Source: Pontederia crassipes (Eukaryota; Streptophyta; Magnoliopsida; Commelinales; Pontederiaceae). From it: a stretch of 64,000 nt of DNA. Position 1 is the stretch's first letter, and each line of letters starts with the position of its first letter. The stretch covers positions 69,160,696 through 69,224,695 of the forward strand of contig CM060188.1 of the NCBI GenBank assembly GCA_030549335.1. The letters run 5' to 3'. Of this stretch, positions 47,421 through 59,633 are shown piece after piece. The position numbers and the translations under genes are program-made. The notes beneath the pieces are model-generated. The model made no database searches. It was not told the DNA's origin and saw only the letters and a list, made by a program, of their open reading frames with translations.

Positions 47421-48183
47421 TAGATTCTTTTTATAAAAAGTTTAAATGCTTTAGATGGTTAATTAGTTAATTGATTGATGCTTTATCTTATTTATGGAGT
47501 CATCTAATTACTTTTGTTGTGTGCAAGGAGAAAGAAATTCGGTTATTCATCTTTCCGAACATGCACGAACGTCGGCATTTCGAATTATACTATCTGAGAT
47601 AGAGAGCATGCATGCAAAGTTGATATGCCATGCAATTACATTTGACTGCAAGGAATCCTCCTCCTCTAGTGAGCTAGCACACCTGTGCATGGCGATTTGA
47701 TCCGAGCACCGAGGTCAACATAAGTCGGCAAGAATCCGCACTACAACCGGAGTAAGGCGTCAAAGCTGAAGTCTTTTGACAACTCAAAACTGCATCCACT
47801 TTCACTGTTGGGCACAAAAATCTACCCATGTCTCTGATGGTTGACATACACAAAGACATCGATGACCACGCCGATTTTAGATGTTGGACCACCAAGTTGG
47901 ATGCCAATCCCCACTAGCTGACCACGAACAAAAGAAGGTGCCAACCCACACTGTTGACCTTGAAAATGACAAGGCGACACCAAGGCAGAATCTGACACCA
48001 TGCATGCACGAGTCTAATCAGAAAAAAATCATGCATGCTATTGATTTTTGGCACCCATGCCATCACGTCAGAATAGGTAAGTTCACGCCCAATCTTTCAT
48101 CTATGAATACTTACCTCTTCTCGTTCCTTTGCATATCGATAGCACAACGGCTCCCTTACACCCGAATGAGAGCCGATCCTTTT
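47421..48183 (+). other. Stretch between gag and CACTA, no recognisable gene
   Basis: Frames of 60-130 codons occur (for example 47881-48282) but carry no domain, and the last ones run into the CACTA terminus. It probably belongs to the internal region of the surrounding Gypsy element. Confidence 0.4.
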
Positions 48184-48829
48184 CACTACAAGAATTTTGC
48201 GATTTTGCGATGGACATATCTGTCGAAAAACCTTCGGAATCCATCGCAAATATGCCTTTGCGATGAATTTTTTGACAGATAGCAATTTGTTAGAAATTTT
48301 GTCGTCGGAAAAATTATCGATGGTCCTCAAATGTCCTTTCGGAAGTTTCGATGGATGTCTGCGATGGATAACTTGCCTTCAAAATTTTTTATGGTTAGAA
48401 TCCATCTAAAGTTTCGAAGGGAAGGTCATCCTTCAAAATTTCTGCGGATTTCCACGTCGGAGCTTCCTAATCGGCTACCGGGTTCGGAGGAGCGAGTGTT
48501 GGTCCCTTCGTAGGTTCCGACGGATTCCGATGGGAGAACACGTCGATAGTTCCGACGGGATTTCTCCCGACGAAACCTTCGACGGGTCAAACCTACAAAG
48601 GCTTCGGCGAATGCGACCCACCAAAGCCTTCGACAGGTCAGTCACCCGTCGAAGCTTTTGGCGGGCGACACCCGTCACAAGCACCGACGGATGCATCCGT
48701 CAAAAATTTTTTAAAAATATTAAAAATAGGCCACTTGCAGCGATGGCAGCCGATCTGAAGCAGGCGGCCGAAATCGAGATATAGAGAGAGAGGGAGAGGT
48801 AGATGGGGAGGCGACCATGGACACGAGCG

Positions 48830-49150
48830 GGATCCGTCGCCTGCGAGCCGGATCCAGCCACCGCCCGAGGCCTGATCGTCGGATCCGATCGCATGTTAGC
48901 CCGATCCGTCGCTTGCAGTCGGATTTGGCGCCTGCGAGCCAGATCCCAGCGCCTGTAGTCGGATCCAGCACCTGTGAGCCGGATCCGCCGCCTGTGTGTT
49001 GGATCCACCACCTGCAGCCGGATCCTCCCGCTCGTGCACCGCATCCATCGCCTGTGCGCTGGATCCATCGCCTGTGCGCTGGATCCATCGCCTGTGCGGT
49101 CGGATCCGCCGCTTGATCTTGCCGCCTTTGCACCAGTTCTGCCGCATGCA
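48830..49150 (+). repeat. GC-rich minisatellite (GCCGGATCCGCCGCCTG), about 18-21 bp unit
   Basis: GCCGGATCC(G/A)-CCTGTG units recur about fourteen times. Purine-rich AGAGAGAGGGAGAGG tracts lie at both sides (48780-48800 and 49178-49250). The core GGATCCG and the purine-rich neighbour match the block in the 5811-7273 element. Confidence 0.85.
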
Positions 49151-50215
49151 GCTGGATCCGGCCGCACTGACCGCGAAGTCGAGAGAGAGGGATAAGGAGA
49201 GGGAGTGGGGGAGTGCGGTCGGAGTTGACATAGAGGAAGAGGAAGAGGGGAGCAATGGGTATATCCTTCGAAATTATCGAAAGATATAATAACCATTGGT
49301 AATTCCGAAGGAAGTACCCGTCGATAAATAAAGTAATAATATTTTATCAATATTTATATAAGAAAATTTATTATTAAACATTATAATATTATATATATTA
49401 ACATATATGACTAAAAACATTAATAATCATAATATTATATTATAAATGTTTGGAAAATGGATATGTTATATTATAAACATTCATAAAAAAATAATTATTC
49501 TAATTTACGATGGGTATATCCTTCGGTAATTCCGAAGGAAGCACCCATCGGTAATTACAATAATAATATTTTTTATCAATATCTATATATATTTTATCTT
49601 CTATTTTATGTATTGATAATTATATTTCAATAAATAATTATATATAAATGCATCTTTAATTAACGTGGACTAAAATTTTAACATAATGATTATTTTTTTA
49701 TAAATCACAATATGACTCTTTAAAAATATATAAGACATATTATAAAACTAATAAGAAGTAAATTAATAGAATTTTGAATAAAATTAATTGAAAGACTTAA
49801 AATTTATAAATTTATAATTATGGTGGAAATTTAACTAATTTGATAATGTTAACATACATATAATACTAATGTTAATCAATATGTGTATAAAATGTGCTGA
49901 AGACTTGTGAATAAAATACGATGACCTCTCGTCAGTTGAACAATGTAAATTTTTGTTTGTATTATTTTTAAAATAAAGTTAGATGACCTTGTAGTTATAA
50001 GAGTAAAGTTGGATGACCATCTCAGTTTTAAATCTTAGAGCTATGACAACCTACATTCGATGACCGCATAAGTTGGATGACCTTATTGTTATAATAATTT
50101 AAATTTGACAACCGCAATATTTCGAAGTTAAAGTTGGATGACTATTATTTTTTTATATAAAAAAAGTTGATGTTCACTCGAGAAATCATTCCACTTGCAA
50201 TCGCTAGACCTCTTG

Positions 50216-50880
50216 GTAATTAAAATAATCATATATTATTAATGTCTATAATATAATACATATCTCTCTTTCATTTCCTTAAAATATTTATAATATAATA
50301 TTATATTACTAATTATTGTAATCATATATATTAATACATATAATTAATATCAATACATATACTATTATTAATTTTTAATTATAATATTATATATATTGAT
50401 AATAAATGATACTATTTTAATTATCGATGGGTATTTCCTTCGAAATTACCGACGGACGCTAATCCTTCGGTAATTTCGAAGGCATTATCCTTCAGTAATT
50501 ACCGACGAGTAACATCCTTCAAAATTATCGACGAATGATAGAATGATAAATCCTTCGATAATTTCGAAGGTACTATCCTTCGGTAAATAAAATAATAATA
50601 TATTATTAATGTATATAATATAATACATATTCTCTTCCATTTTTATAAAATATTTATAATATAACATAATATTACTAATTATTATAATCATATATATATT
50701 AATACATATAATTAATATCAATACATATACTCTTATTAATGTTTAATAATAATATTATATATAGAAATATTGATAATAAATGATATTATTTTAATTACCG
50801 ACAGGTAATGTCCTTCGAAATTATCGACGGATGCTAAATTCTTCAGTAATTTTGAAGGCACTTTCTTTCGGTAAATAAAA
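50216..50880 (+). repeat. AT-rich tandem duplication, about 366 bp offset
   Basis: The phrase ATATTATTAATGT(C/A)TATAATA starts at about 50230 and again at about 50598. Both units continue through TACATATAATTAATATCAAT and end in TCCTTCGGTAA-type subterminal words. Weaker relatives are at 49330 and 49560. Confidence 0.8.
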
Positions 50881-51187
50881 TAATAATTTGATAATAAAAT
50901 ACTGAATATATACTTATATTATATTACATATATATTGTTATAAATATAATTACCGATGGGTATTTTCTTCGGAAATACTGACGGATTTAAATCCTACAGT
51001 AATTTTGAAGGCTATACCAGTCGTAATTTATCTATGGAGATATTTCCTCCGTAGTAACGAGTAACGTTTTGACCTTCGATAATTCAGAAGAAATTTCCTA
51101 TCTGTCGCAATTGCTGTCAATAAATCCGAAGGATTAATTTCGTTCGGAAAATGTCCGTCGTAAATTAGCTATTTTCTTGTAGTGTTT

Positions 51188-51559
51188 GGCATCGTCTCAT
51201 TGCCGGTCTTCATTACTACCACCTCGCCATGCCCCTGATTCTTTTTTCTCTCACTGAGCTTCACTGTCATATGTTGCTGCCTTAGGTGCCATCGTACTGA
51301 AAGCCACCGCCTCTCCTTTGGTGTTCAACGTTAATAGCCCTCGGCACTAGCCAAGTTGGTGCCTCGACAGGTTGTCCTCCTTAAGTTCAAGTCTCTTCAT
51401 CGCACCGAGCTACTTCCTCTTTCTAGACCGCGATAATATTATTTATGAATCCTGATGAGACGATTTGCTAAGATTTGGAGGGGGCATCGTCGCGAACGAC
51501 GACATCCGAATGCTCAGCCTATGCCATAGCCCTCACAACTAATCTCCTACCCCCAAGAC
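51188..51559 (+). other. Stretch between CACTA and plant-transposon ORF, no clear domain
   Basis: It is GC-richer than its surroundings and probably the N-terminal or linker part of the following frame; too decayed to assign. Confidence 0.4.
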
Positions 51560-52385
51560 TACTATTGGACTAAGCCCGAGTATCAAGCCCGATTTGAACG
51601 GATGTCTATGATTCGAATTCATGCCACCAAATTTCCGGACACTAAAATGTTTAGGGAGTATAATTTACTTGCAGATATTCATTTATTATTTTCTCAGATT
51701 AGACTCTCCAACTTTGTGCATTCCTGGTGGCCAACTTATGAAGTACTATGGAATTCCTTTCATCTCTAAAGGTTTTTAATTTAGATGGAAGGAATTATGA
51801 TCAACCCCACATTTCGTTCCAACTTTATGGGAACCCTTTACCCTCACTCTAAGGAAGTTCAATAATATTTATGGATTTTCCAACCATGGATGTCATTTTG
51901 TACCTACTGATGACACTGAAGCTTTTTGGAAACAGATAATGAAAGGAAATCACAATTCAGAATCCTGTCCTGTGCTTTGTCCATCGCATGCTTAGCAACA
52001 CTCTTAGTGGATGAAGTGACAATGATGGTGCCATTTTAGAGGGCGAGTTATACCTCATCCATAGTATGGTCCATAGAACTCCGGTTAATGTGGGTGCTTT
52101 CCTCATTCGTCGCCTCCAACGCCTCACTACTCATCGTGGCAGCAACATCAATGTGGGCGCTCTTATCACGACCATTGCTCAACACTTATAACTTGACCTA
52201 TATGATCTCGAAGTTGTCTCAGGGAGTACCCACCTTACTCAAAGGACCATTCATGCTATGGGTCTCATGAAGATCAATAACTCAGGGATTAAAGTCTTTA
52301 TTTTTAAAGGTCGCAATCAGGAGGTGCCTTGCTAAGATCGGGATGCTTTTACGCCAATTAATCCAAATAATTGACTTCTTTTTAG
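51560..52385 (+). pseudogene. Athila-type extra ORF ('putative plant transposon protein', Transposase_32-like), decayed
   Basis: Landmarks appear in order across shifting frames: FERMSMIRIHATKFPDTK, SNFVHSWWPTYEVL, EFLSSLKVF, HISFQLYGNPLPLTLRKFNN then IYGF, and later SDNDGAILEGELYLIHSMV, TPVNVGAFLIRRLQRLTTH, NINVGALITTIAQHL and STHLTQRTIHAMGLMKIN. This is the order in the family often named putative plant transposon protein, usually found 3' of pol in Athila-like Gypsy elements. The protein has no proven function; an envelope-like role has been proposed. At least three frameshifts are visible. With gag at 46-47.4 kb it suggests one element without pol. Confidence 0.75.
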
Positions 52386-52479
52386 GCGGCTCTCACCTCC
52401 ATCCCTTCCACAAGCAGGACCATCTATCAGTCATGACCCCGATTTCAATCATGATTTAAATCGAAGTTCACGACTCATT

Positions 52480-54500
52480 CAGTCGATCGAATAATTATTT
52501 TTATAACATAAAAAAGAATAAAAATATCATAAAATAAATTACACGGTTTATGATGAACAAATATTCTTTAAGTTTTACATTTAAAAAATTAACATTGCCT
52601 TATTACAAGTTACAAAATAACACATATAACACACCTAACTCTCTAGACATCATAACAAAAGGACGCGTGAGTAACAACTCCCCTCAATACTTTTACATCA
52701 AAAGAATTAAACTCTGTTGAGATTATGAGCTCGCACAATCCATTAAGCTATATTTATCTGAAAAATATTAGAAACAATATTATGAGCAAAATAACTCAGT
52801 AAGCTAATAACTCATAGCTTATGTGATACCAACTATTCAATTCGGAGAGACATAAAAAAACATGCAATAATCATAATATCGAAAATAGGTATTTTCATAT
52901 ATTTGATAATTACATATATAACATACTAATAAGAAGAATCACATTCAATATGCAATCAATATCATCCAATCCATATCAAACATATGTATGCAAATGTAAC
53001 ACTCATATGAATGCATGGATCACCAATTGGCCAACGGTTGGTAGGTGGATTCTAGAGGTGGTTCTCATCATGATCAACGATGTAGCACTTAGCTCCATTC
53101 TACTTCATCCCTTTTGAGGAACATATCATATAGTGATAGGTGGATTCTAGAGGTGGCTCCCATCGTGATCAGCGATGTAGCACTTAGATCAATTCTATCT
53201 CATCCCTTTCGAGGAACATATAGTGATAGGTTGATTCTAGAGGTGGCCCCTATGGATTCTAGAGGCGGCTTCCACCATGGTTTCTCATGATGTAATACTT
53301 AGCTCCAATCTATCATCCTATTTCTGGGAACATAATGATAGATTGGATTCTAGAGGTGACTTCCATTGTGATCAGTGATATAGCACTTAGTTCCAACCAC
53401 CACATGTAGATGCATAATTCATCATATTTTGTATCTGAAATATCAAAAGATGAATCATATCTTGTAACTCAAATATCATAAGATGAAGCATCTCGAAGAC
53501 TCATTCAAACAAAATAGGATTGCATTTCATAAAGTCAATTCATAACATACCATGTATGCATTTCAATTGCAGCATCAATTGATAAATCATTTCAACATAA
53601 TTTTCATATAAACTTATCGGATAGGAAGAATATGCACTTCCACATAATGTAGAGCTAAACGACAAGCAACCGATTTTACTTATCTAGTATCTTAATGTAG
53701 TTAGAAACACATCTAAGAACATCTTTATTATAAAGCCACAATTGTTAATTATTAGATAACAACTAGTTGTGGGCTATAACTTATTATCTATTAGAACAAA
53801 AATGAGGGTATAAACATTGATAAACTTATTGAGAACAATTATTTTCTTCACTCTTATATATTTGCAATATTGAAATGTGGGTTCGAGTTCGCAATTGAGG
53901 ATTGAAGAGGCGTCCCCCTCCAATCGCCTCTTTCGCTAAATCTAACTAACACATCAAGCGTAACCAATTTTATGGTTCATTTTGAGCTCTCGATTGATGA
54001 CGAAAGGAGGTCTCACTCCAATACATCTTTTGAAAAGCTTTCTAAATCTCTCTTTAAAGTTTTAAGGTCGATTGGTATACTAAACTTAGTAATGAAAAAT
54101 CATTCATCATCGATAGAAGAGTGACAATGATGATCCAATCAATTATGTAAAGTGAGATGGGACTAGCAAAGACGAACTAAGGATCAACTAAAATTGATGC
54201 TCAAAGATAGTAACTTCATATTGATAACAATTATTCAAGGATCATTGATGGTTTCAAAACTTGTGATGATGTATGGTGATTCAATCACTCGGACAATATG
54301 AGATGTGACAAACAAAGACAAGCTAAAATTCATACACAAAGATTGAATTGCGGTCCATAATTCCAAATCTATAGTGGTGAGCGGGGAGTGAACAATAATT
54401 CTAATATCAATGATAGGAATTCAAGAATTCGCAATTCTTGGAGATTATTAATAATGATTCCAATCTACTAATGAAAATTTACTGATCATCAAATGATTTA
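52480..54500 (-). mobile_element. Gypsy-like LTR or 3' region, minus orientation
   Basis: The minus strand carries GAGCTCATAATCTCAACAGAG, CATAAGCTATGAGTTATTAGC and a set of tandem units (53038-53400) with GATCACGATGGGAGCCACC, features that resemble Tekay/Del-type Gypsy LTRs. It lies downstream of a reverse-transcriptase remnant in the same orientation (55.2-55.8 kb), the expected place for a 3' LTR. Exact ends were not found. Confidence 0.45.
53038..53400 (+). repeat. Tandem repeat, four units of about 93-111 bp
   Basis: GATAGGTGGATTCTAGAGGTGG starts units near 53038, 53137, 53227 and 53337. Each continues with ATCGTGATCAGCGATGTAGC and CTCATCCCTTTCGAGGAACA. Unit three has an internal 24 bp re-duplication (GATTCTAGAGG repeated). 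Confidence 0.9.
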
Positions 54501-55229
54501 GACCCTACGAAGTAAGTATTACTTTTCAACATTAAACACATTAGATAATTGGCTCTCAACACTTTATACCTAGTTTATTGGTGTTATCTTTTGTCTTTCT
54601 CATTGCTGTTTATGATTCCTTAAAATATAGACACCACATATTGCCACAATAATATTATAATATATTCTTGTTACTAGCTGATTGTTTTCACCAAATTTTC
54701 GTTAGCACACATAATTTTATTCTTCTTTAATATTCTCAAACTTGGAAAAGACAACTCGAAGTCATCTCTATATATATCTAATGTCGATGAATCTGAACCT
54801 GCATTAAACATGTATTTTTATACCTATAAGATCATAAGGACTATACTGAAATTTTTGGCACAATTCAGAATTTTTTTTATAAAAGGAACAACACATTTCA
54901 GAAATTGGTTTTCATATTATCCAGGACAACATAATTATACCTTCATCTATTCTTCTCAAAATGTATACGAGAAGAATATCATGCCTATTGAAGAGCTAAG
55001 CGATAATATTTGATTTGAATCACTCAAGCCTTTGAATTAGTCTTGTGTACTAGAAACACATCATACTCATGTGAGAGTTTAATAAATAATTTGATTCGAC
55101 TCACTAAAGTATCTCAATCAATCTCATGTCTTAGGGACATGATTTATCTTTCTTAGATTTGACATGGACAATACTACACTTGAAACCAAACTCATGTTGA
55201 CATTCAAATGTTGTTCTATAGGGGTTTTA
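54501..55229 (-). other. Stretch between LTR-like DNA and reverse transcriptase, no clear domain
   Basis: It is probably the 3' part of the same Gypsy element (integrase region), too decayed to identify. A 67-codon plus-strand frame (54810-55013) has no domain. Confidence 0.35.
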
Positions 55230-55760
55230 CAAAATAGTGGTTAAATATTTTCATGACTTGCAGGACTCTACGAACAAATTAAGATGTCATCAATAAAAAT
55301 AACTAAGGCTAAATCAAATAATGGCTTGAAAATCATATTGAATCCATAAAGGCAGTGGACATTAAATAATCCAATGACATTATGAAAAAACTCATGATGA
55401 TCATGTCATGTACTAAATGTACTCTTTGAAGTAATTTTTTTGTCAATGGAATTACAATCTTAAATCAAGCTTAGAAAATATGAGGGCACCTTATAGATAA
55501 TGAACACAAATAACCTATTTCTCATAAGGTATTCTTTATAGTTATTTGATTGAGATGTCTATAATCAAACTTGGGAACTCATCTTTTTTCTTGATGAATA
55601 AGCGTGAAGTTTATGGTTATGGGTCGATTAAAACCCTCATATGAAGACTCGTATAGTTATTTTTAGTTTAATAGAAGGCATACATAAGGGATAGTGGAAG
55701 CAATAATGATTGTACGAGAAAGGCGAACATAGATTCATCCTTCTTCACAAGGGGAAAAGA
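55230..55760 (-). pseudogene. Gypsy reverse transcriptase remnant
   Basis: On the minus strand, fragments appear in order: KKKDEFPS, IDYRHLNQITIKN (matching the IDYRELNKVT motif), ALIFSKLDLR, then HEFFHNVIGLFNVHCLYGF and FKPLFDLALVIFIDDILICS. The last contains the FIDDIL catalytic motif (55284-55303), equivalent to YVDD, and is followed by SPASHENI. Stops and shifts occur every 20-40 codons. It is clearly Gypsy-type (Ty3) and not Copia. Confidence 0.85.
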
Positions 55761-55961
55761 TACACCACTTGTATAGAATACATTTAGGAACTCCATTAAC
55801 AGAGGAATATCGTTGAGACCTTTCTTTTTTTTTAATCTAACAACCCATTACATCCTTTTCAAAGTATCTTATTGATACACGTGTAATAGATTAGAGAAAA
55901 TATACATGTGTCCCTGTATCTCACAAAATAAAATGATGGACTTACCATTCTACCTCATCCC

Positions 55962-56209
55962 TTTTGATCATAACTTTCTGCACGATTATCCAAATTAGAT
56001 GATTTTAGACTCTATGGAAAGCTAACATAATTCTCTACGACTTTGCTGTGGAATATTCATCCAAAATCTAATCATTTCATAGTCAATTATGTAATCAAAG
56101 TTTGTGCATAAAGTTATCTCTTTTTCTTGGACTTTTTCAGCATTTTAATCTTTTGAGGTTTGTTTCATCAAAATATAATTTCATATGTCATTGAAACTTT
56201 GTCCCAACA
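55962..56209 (-). repeat. Truncated 3' LTR of the Copia element
   Basis: It starts TGTTGGGACAAAGTTTCAAT on the minus strand at 56209 and stays collinear with the 5' LTR until TATGATCAAAAG near 55962, after which similarity ends abruptly. About 970 bp of LTR is missing. Confidence 0.9.
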
Positions 56210-56660
56210 ATCTCTCCCTTTTGTACAAGCAATTTTACTCCCCCTAACACGTAGCTTTCCTTACAATGGTAGATATTCACATAAATATTAGTTGTAAGGT
56301 ACTTTTCATACAAAGCGATATTCATATCATATTTCTCCTATACTTCTCCCCCTTTTGTTTCATCAAAAAGAATAGTTTATATATGAAGCATATAAGAAAT
56401 CATATGTAACTCCCCCTTAGTAAAAAATTATTCTTCCCCATTTTTGTCATATAATAGATATGTAGAGTAATGTAGAGTGTTGCAAGTTTTGAAAGATAAC
56501 TCCCCCTAAATTTATGGCTATTTTATAATGAAAACCAATTTATGAAAGCCAAAAACAAAAATGTATTAAGAATCAAAATATGGCATGAAACTTTGATCCA
56601 ACAATGATGTCTATGATATGTCAAAATAAAGTTTAATCATGCTCCCCCTATTACTATTAC
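56210..56660 (-). promoter_or_regulatory. Polypurine tract and four similar upstream tracts
   Basis: The tract next to the 3' LTR reads ACAAAAGGGAGAGAT on the minus strand. AGGGGGAG-type tracts also occur near 56238, 56346, 56412, 56502 and 56643. Polypurine tracts prime plus-strand DNA synthesis; series of them are seen in some SIRE/Maximus elements. Confidence 0.7.
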
Positions 56661-56885
56661 CAATTTCATTTATATGTTCCTCCTTTTTTAAAAAAAAAAA
56701 CTTGTAGTTTTGAATTTTTGAGTGACATAAAAGATAGATGATACTTTTATCATAACCTTTGTGCCCTCACATCTCCAACTCCATATGTCCTTTGCATGTG
56801 AGGCACACCTGAAAAGAAATCAAATAATTTTTTGTACCCAAACTTTCTTGGGTCTGATTTTGTTAGGTAATGTTCCTTTCGGAAC

Positions 56886-58286
56886 TCAAATCATGCCATG
56901 TTGTAATGATTTTCTTATTTTACATTGATATGCATAATGGCCATGAAATCCGCATGTAAAACATTTGAGATGTGATTTTCTATGTTTGGATTTCCAATAA
57001 AAATTTTCACGTCCAAAATGATTCCTAAGATTATTTGTCGTTACATGAGAAATAGTCTTATTTTGTGAGTTCTTCAAAAGGTTATTTTCCTTCTTTACCT
57101 TGTCTAAAGAAGATGTTAGTTTTACAATTTCACATGCATGTGTAATTTCCAAAGTTTCAATTTCATTTTTGAAATTTTCATTTTCCATAAGACATATATC
57201 CTTTTCTTCTTTTAATTTCTCAATCTCATGTATTAACTTCTCATTTTCTTCTTTAAGTGAGAAATATCTTTTTATAAGAGATGAGAGTTCTTTATTCACA
57301 TCTAATGAAAGAGCTTCTTCGGAAGAGTTCGATGAGTCATAATTTGAATTTGAAGGGTTAGAAAGTACCTCATCGTCGTATGCCATCAAGCATATGTATG
57401 CTTCATCACTAGAAGAGCTTGATGAATTACTTGTTTCACTAGACTCTTCATATTTTTTCTTTTTACCTTTTCGGGATTTTTCTTCTTTGTGGTGCTTGTA
57501 TGATTTTCTTGTTGGCTTCTCGTTCTTGTCTTTCTTCTTAACCAACTTGAGATACTTATCCAATTTTCTTGTGTAGAGTGCGAGTTTCTTTTCATCCACT
57601 TCCTCTTCGCTTGAGTCTTCTTCTATTGTATTTGCCTTCAATGCCAATGTTTTCTTCTTGATCTTCTCGGATTGAGATCTCATAGGTTAGAAGTGAACCA
57701 ATAAGATCATCAAAATCTAATTTGTTCAAATCCTTTTCTTCGATTACGGTCCTCTTCGTATGCCATTTGAAGGAGAGAGACCTGAGAATCTTTTTCACTT
57801 TTTGGGAGTTAGATCTTGGCTCGCCCAAAGAGGCTAAGCCATTCAAAATATCATTAAACCGAGCTACCATATCATTTATGGATTTATTTTCATGCATTTT
57901 GAAAGAATCATATTGATGGTTTAAAATATTCGATCTAGATTCTTTAACCTTGTCGGTTCCTTCATAAGTGGTGATGAGCTTCTCCCAAATCTTGGTTGAA
58001 GATTCACAACTTGAAATTCGATTAAACTCCGTCGAATCCAAAGCACAATAAAATATATTTTCGCTTTCCAATCAAGTTTTGAAAAAATCTTTTCTTTTTC
58101 TTTAAAATCAGTAGATAACTTTTCATGAACATAAAAACCTTTTTCAACTATTTCCCACATGTCGATATCAAGAGAACAAATATATGCTTGAATTCTAATT
58201 TTCCAATATGCAAAATTTGATGCATTTAAAAGGGGAGGACGACTAATAGATTGTCCTTCGGCAAAACCAAATCCGCTTGATGCCAT
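56886..58286 (-). pseudogene. Copia gag with zinc knuckle, two frameshifts
   Basis: The start is MASSGFGFAEGQSISRPPLL, followed by NFAYWKIRIQAYI, the usual start of Copia (UBN2/DUF4219) gag. A frameshift near 58045 leads into ALDSTEFNRISSC, SSTKIWEKLITTYEGTDKVK and INDMVARFNDILNGLASLG. A second shift near 57685 leads to MRSQSEKIKKK, a Ser/Glu-rich low-complexity part, a coiled coil (LKEENEKLIHEIEKLKEEK) and a zinc knuckle CFTCGFHGHYAYQC. The C-terminus LQHGMI is followed by KKVWVQK-like text, then nothing of pol. Gag packages element RNA into particles; here two single-base shifts make it non-functional. Total length is about 465 codons, normal for SIRE-type gag before the junction to pol. 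Confidence 0.9.
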
Positions 58287-58399
58287 GGCTCTTGAAGATT
58301 GTTAAATCTTAAAACAAGATGATTGAATCTTAAAAATGATTAGATCTAAAATGATTAGATCTGAAAATGAGAAGATTCAAAAGATCAAAACAAGAGCAA

Positions 58400-58414
58400 C
58401 CCGCTCTGATACCA
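58400..58414 (-). promoter_or_regulatory. Primer binding site, initiator tRNA-Met type
   Basis: TGGTATCAGAGCGGG on the minus strand, two bases after the LTR end CCTACA. This is the standard plant Copia primer site. Confidence 0.95.
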
Positions 58415-58416
58415 AT

Positions 58417-59633
58417 TGTAGGATCCCAAAGGGCACCAAGATGGGGGGTGAATTGGTGTTCAATTGAAAATATCAATTTCACAAAAACCGTCGCGGAAGC
58501 ACAAAACCGATTCTTAAATCCTTTATAATTCAGATTATAAATTCAATATGAATGGGGAGAGAGAGAGAGAAAAAATCAAACTCAAATGGACATGGTGGTT
58601 TGTTGTCGAGGTTCGGCCACACCTTGGCCTACGTCCCCGCTCCGACTTCTCGACCTCGAGACCGCCGGAGATTCCATTAGCACTTTCTTTGTTCCAAATG
58701 GGGCAAGGAAGAAAGTCCTTTACACCACCGCCTTTTTCTCCGCTTCGAGAGGCAAGGCAACCTCTCCTCCTAGGAAGCTAATCTATTTCTCTCGCTCAAG
58801 AGGTAAGATTTTGAATCTCTTTTACACAGGAGCTCTCTCTAATTTTTCTGAACAAAAGTGTTTCTCTTTTTTACAAAGCTACGCTCACAAGAGATGAAGA
58901 GAGAAAGAATGAGAAAGCTATAAAATGAAAACTTCAAGAAATGATCTCTCTTTGACAACTTGAAGTTTTTCTTCAATGAGTGAATGGGTGCTTTTGCCTC
59001 TGGCTTTGGCACTCCTTTTATAGTCTTCAAAATTCATCCAGAAATCATTCCACAAATTTCTTCTTCAAATTTGACCGTTACTGTTCATTTGACTCAGAGG
59101 TCGGTCGACCGAAATTCTGGACCGGTCGACTGGTCTATGTGACCGTTGCGTCATTTCTCCAGTTATCGCAGCTGGTCGGTCGACCGGTACAGTCTCGCAG
59201 TTTTGATTTATAACCGTTGAGCTGATCGGTCGACCGATGCTTCGACCGGACTGTCGACCAGTACAGTCTCGACGTCGTCCGGAGTAGGCCTCAGTAGTTA
59301 TCGGTCGACCGGCATCTTCTATTCGGTCGACCGGTACGTCTCGACCGGCTTTCTTTGCGTCGATCGGCAGATTGACCGACCTGCACTATTTTGAGCATAA
59401 CTTTCTGCACGGTTATCCAAATTAAATGATTTTAGAGTCTATGGAAAGCTAACATAATTCTCTACGACTTTGCTGCAAATATTCATCCAAAATCTAAACA
59501 TTTCATAGTCAATTATGTAATCAAAGTTTGTGCATAAAGTTATCTCTTTTTCTTGGACTTTTTTAGCATTTTAATCTTTTGAGGTTTGTTTCATCAAAAT
59601 ATAATTTCATGTCATTGAAACTTTGTCCCAACA
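58417..59633 (-). repeat. 5' LTR of the Copia element, 1217 bp
   Basis: The minus strand starts TGTTGGGACAAAG and ends TTGGGATCCTACA. Between 59095 and 59360 it has a dense set of GGTCGACC / CGGTCGACCGG palindromes. Several open frames (58548-58897) fall in its GC-richer part and have no domain. Confidence 0.92.

Larger units (their letters stand above)
48184..51184 (+). mobile_element. Non-autonomous CACTA element, 3001 bp
   Basis: The ends are CACTACAAGAATTTTGCGAT and ATTTTCTTGTAGTG, with target duplication TTT at 48181-48183 and 51185-51187. Subterminal words CTTCGGAA/TTCCGAAGG and GACGGATG recur at both ends. A GC-rich minisatellite (48830-49150) sits at one third of its length, followed by AT-rich tandem DNA. 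There is no transposase. The frames of up to 216 codons here are repeat artefacts. Confidence 0.95.
55962..59633 (-). mobile_element. Copia (SIRE/Maximus-like) element, gag only, 3' LTR truncated
   Basis: The minus strand shows: full 5' LTR (59633-58417), Met-tRNA primer site (58414-58400), gag (58286-56886), a polypurine-rich tail, a polypurine tract at 56224-56210 and the first 248 bp of the 3' LTR (56209-55962). The two LTRs share over 90 percent of positions by eye across those 248 bp. There is no protease, integrase or reverse transcriptase; gag is followed directly by the 3' region, so pol was deleted or the element is a pol-less derivative. It is inserted in a MULE gene, whose coding text stops exactly at 59634. 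Confidence 0.9.

Noticed and set aside
48700-49350. A 216-codon minus-strand frame
   Set aside because: It is periodic and comes from the GGATCC minisatellite; several shifted frames are open over the same bases.
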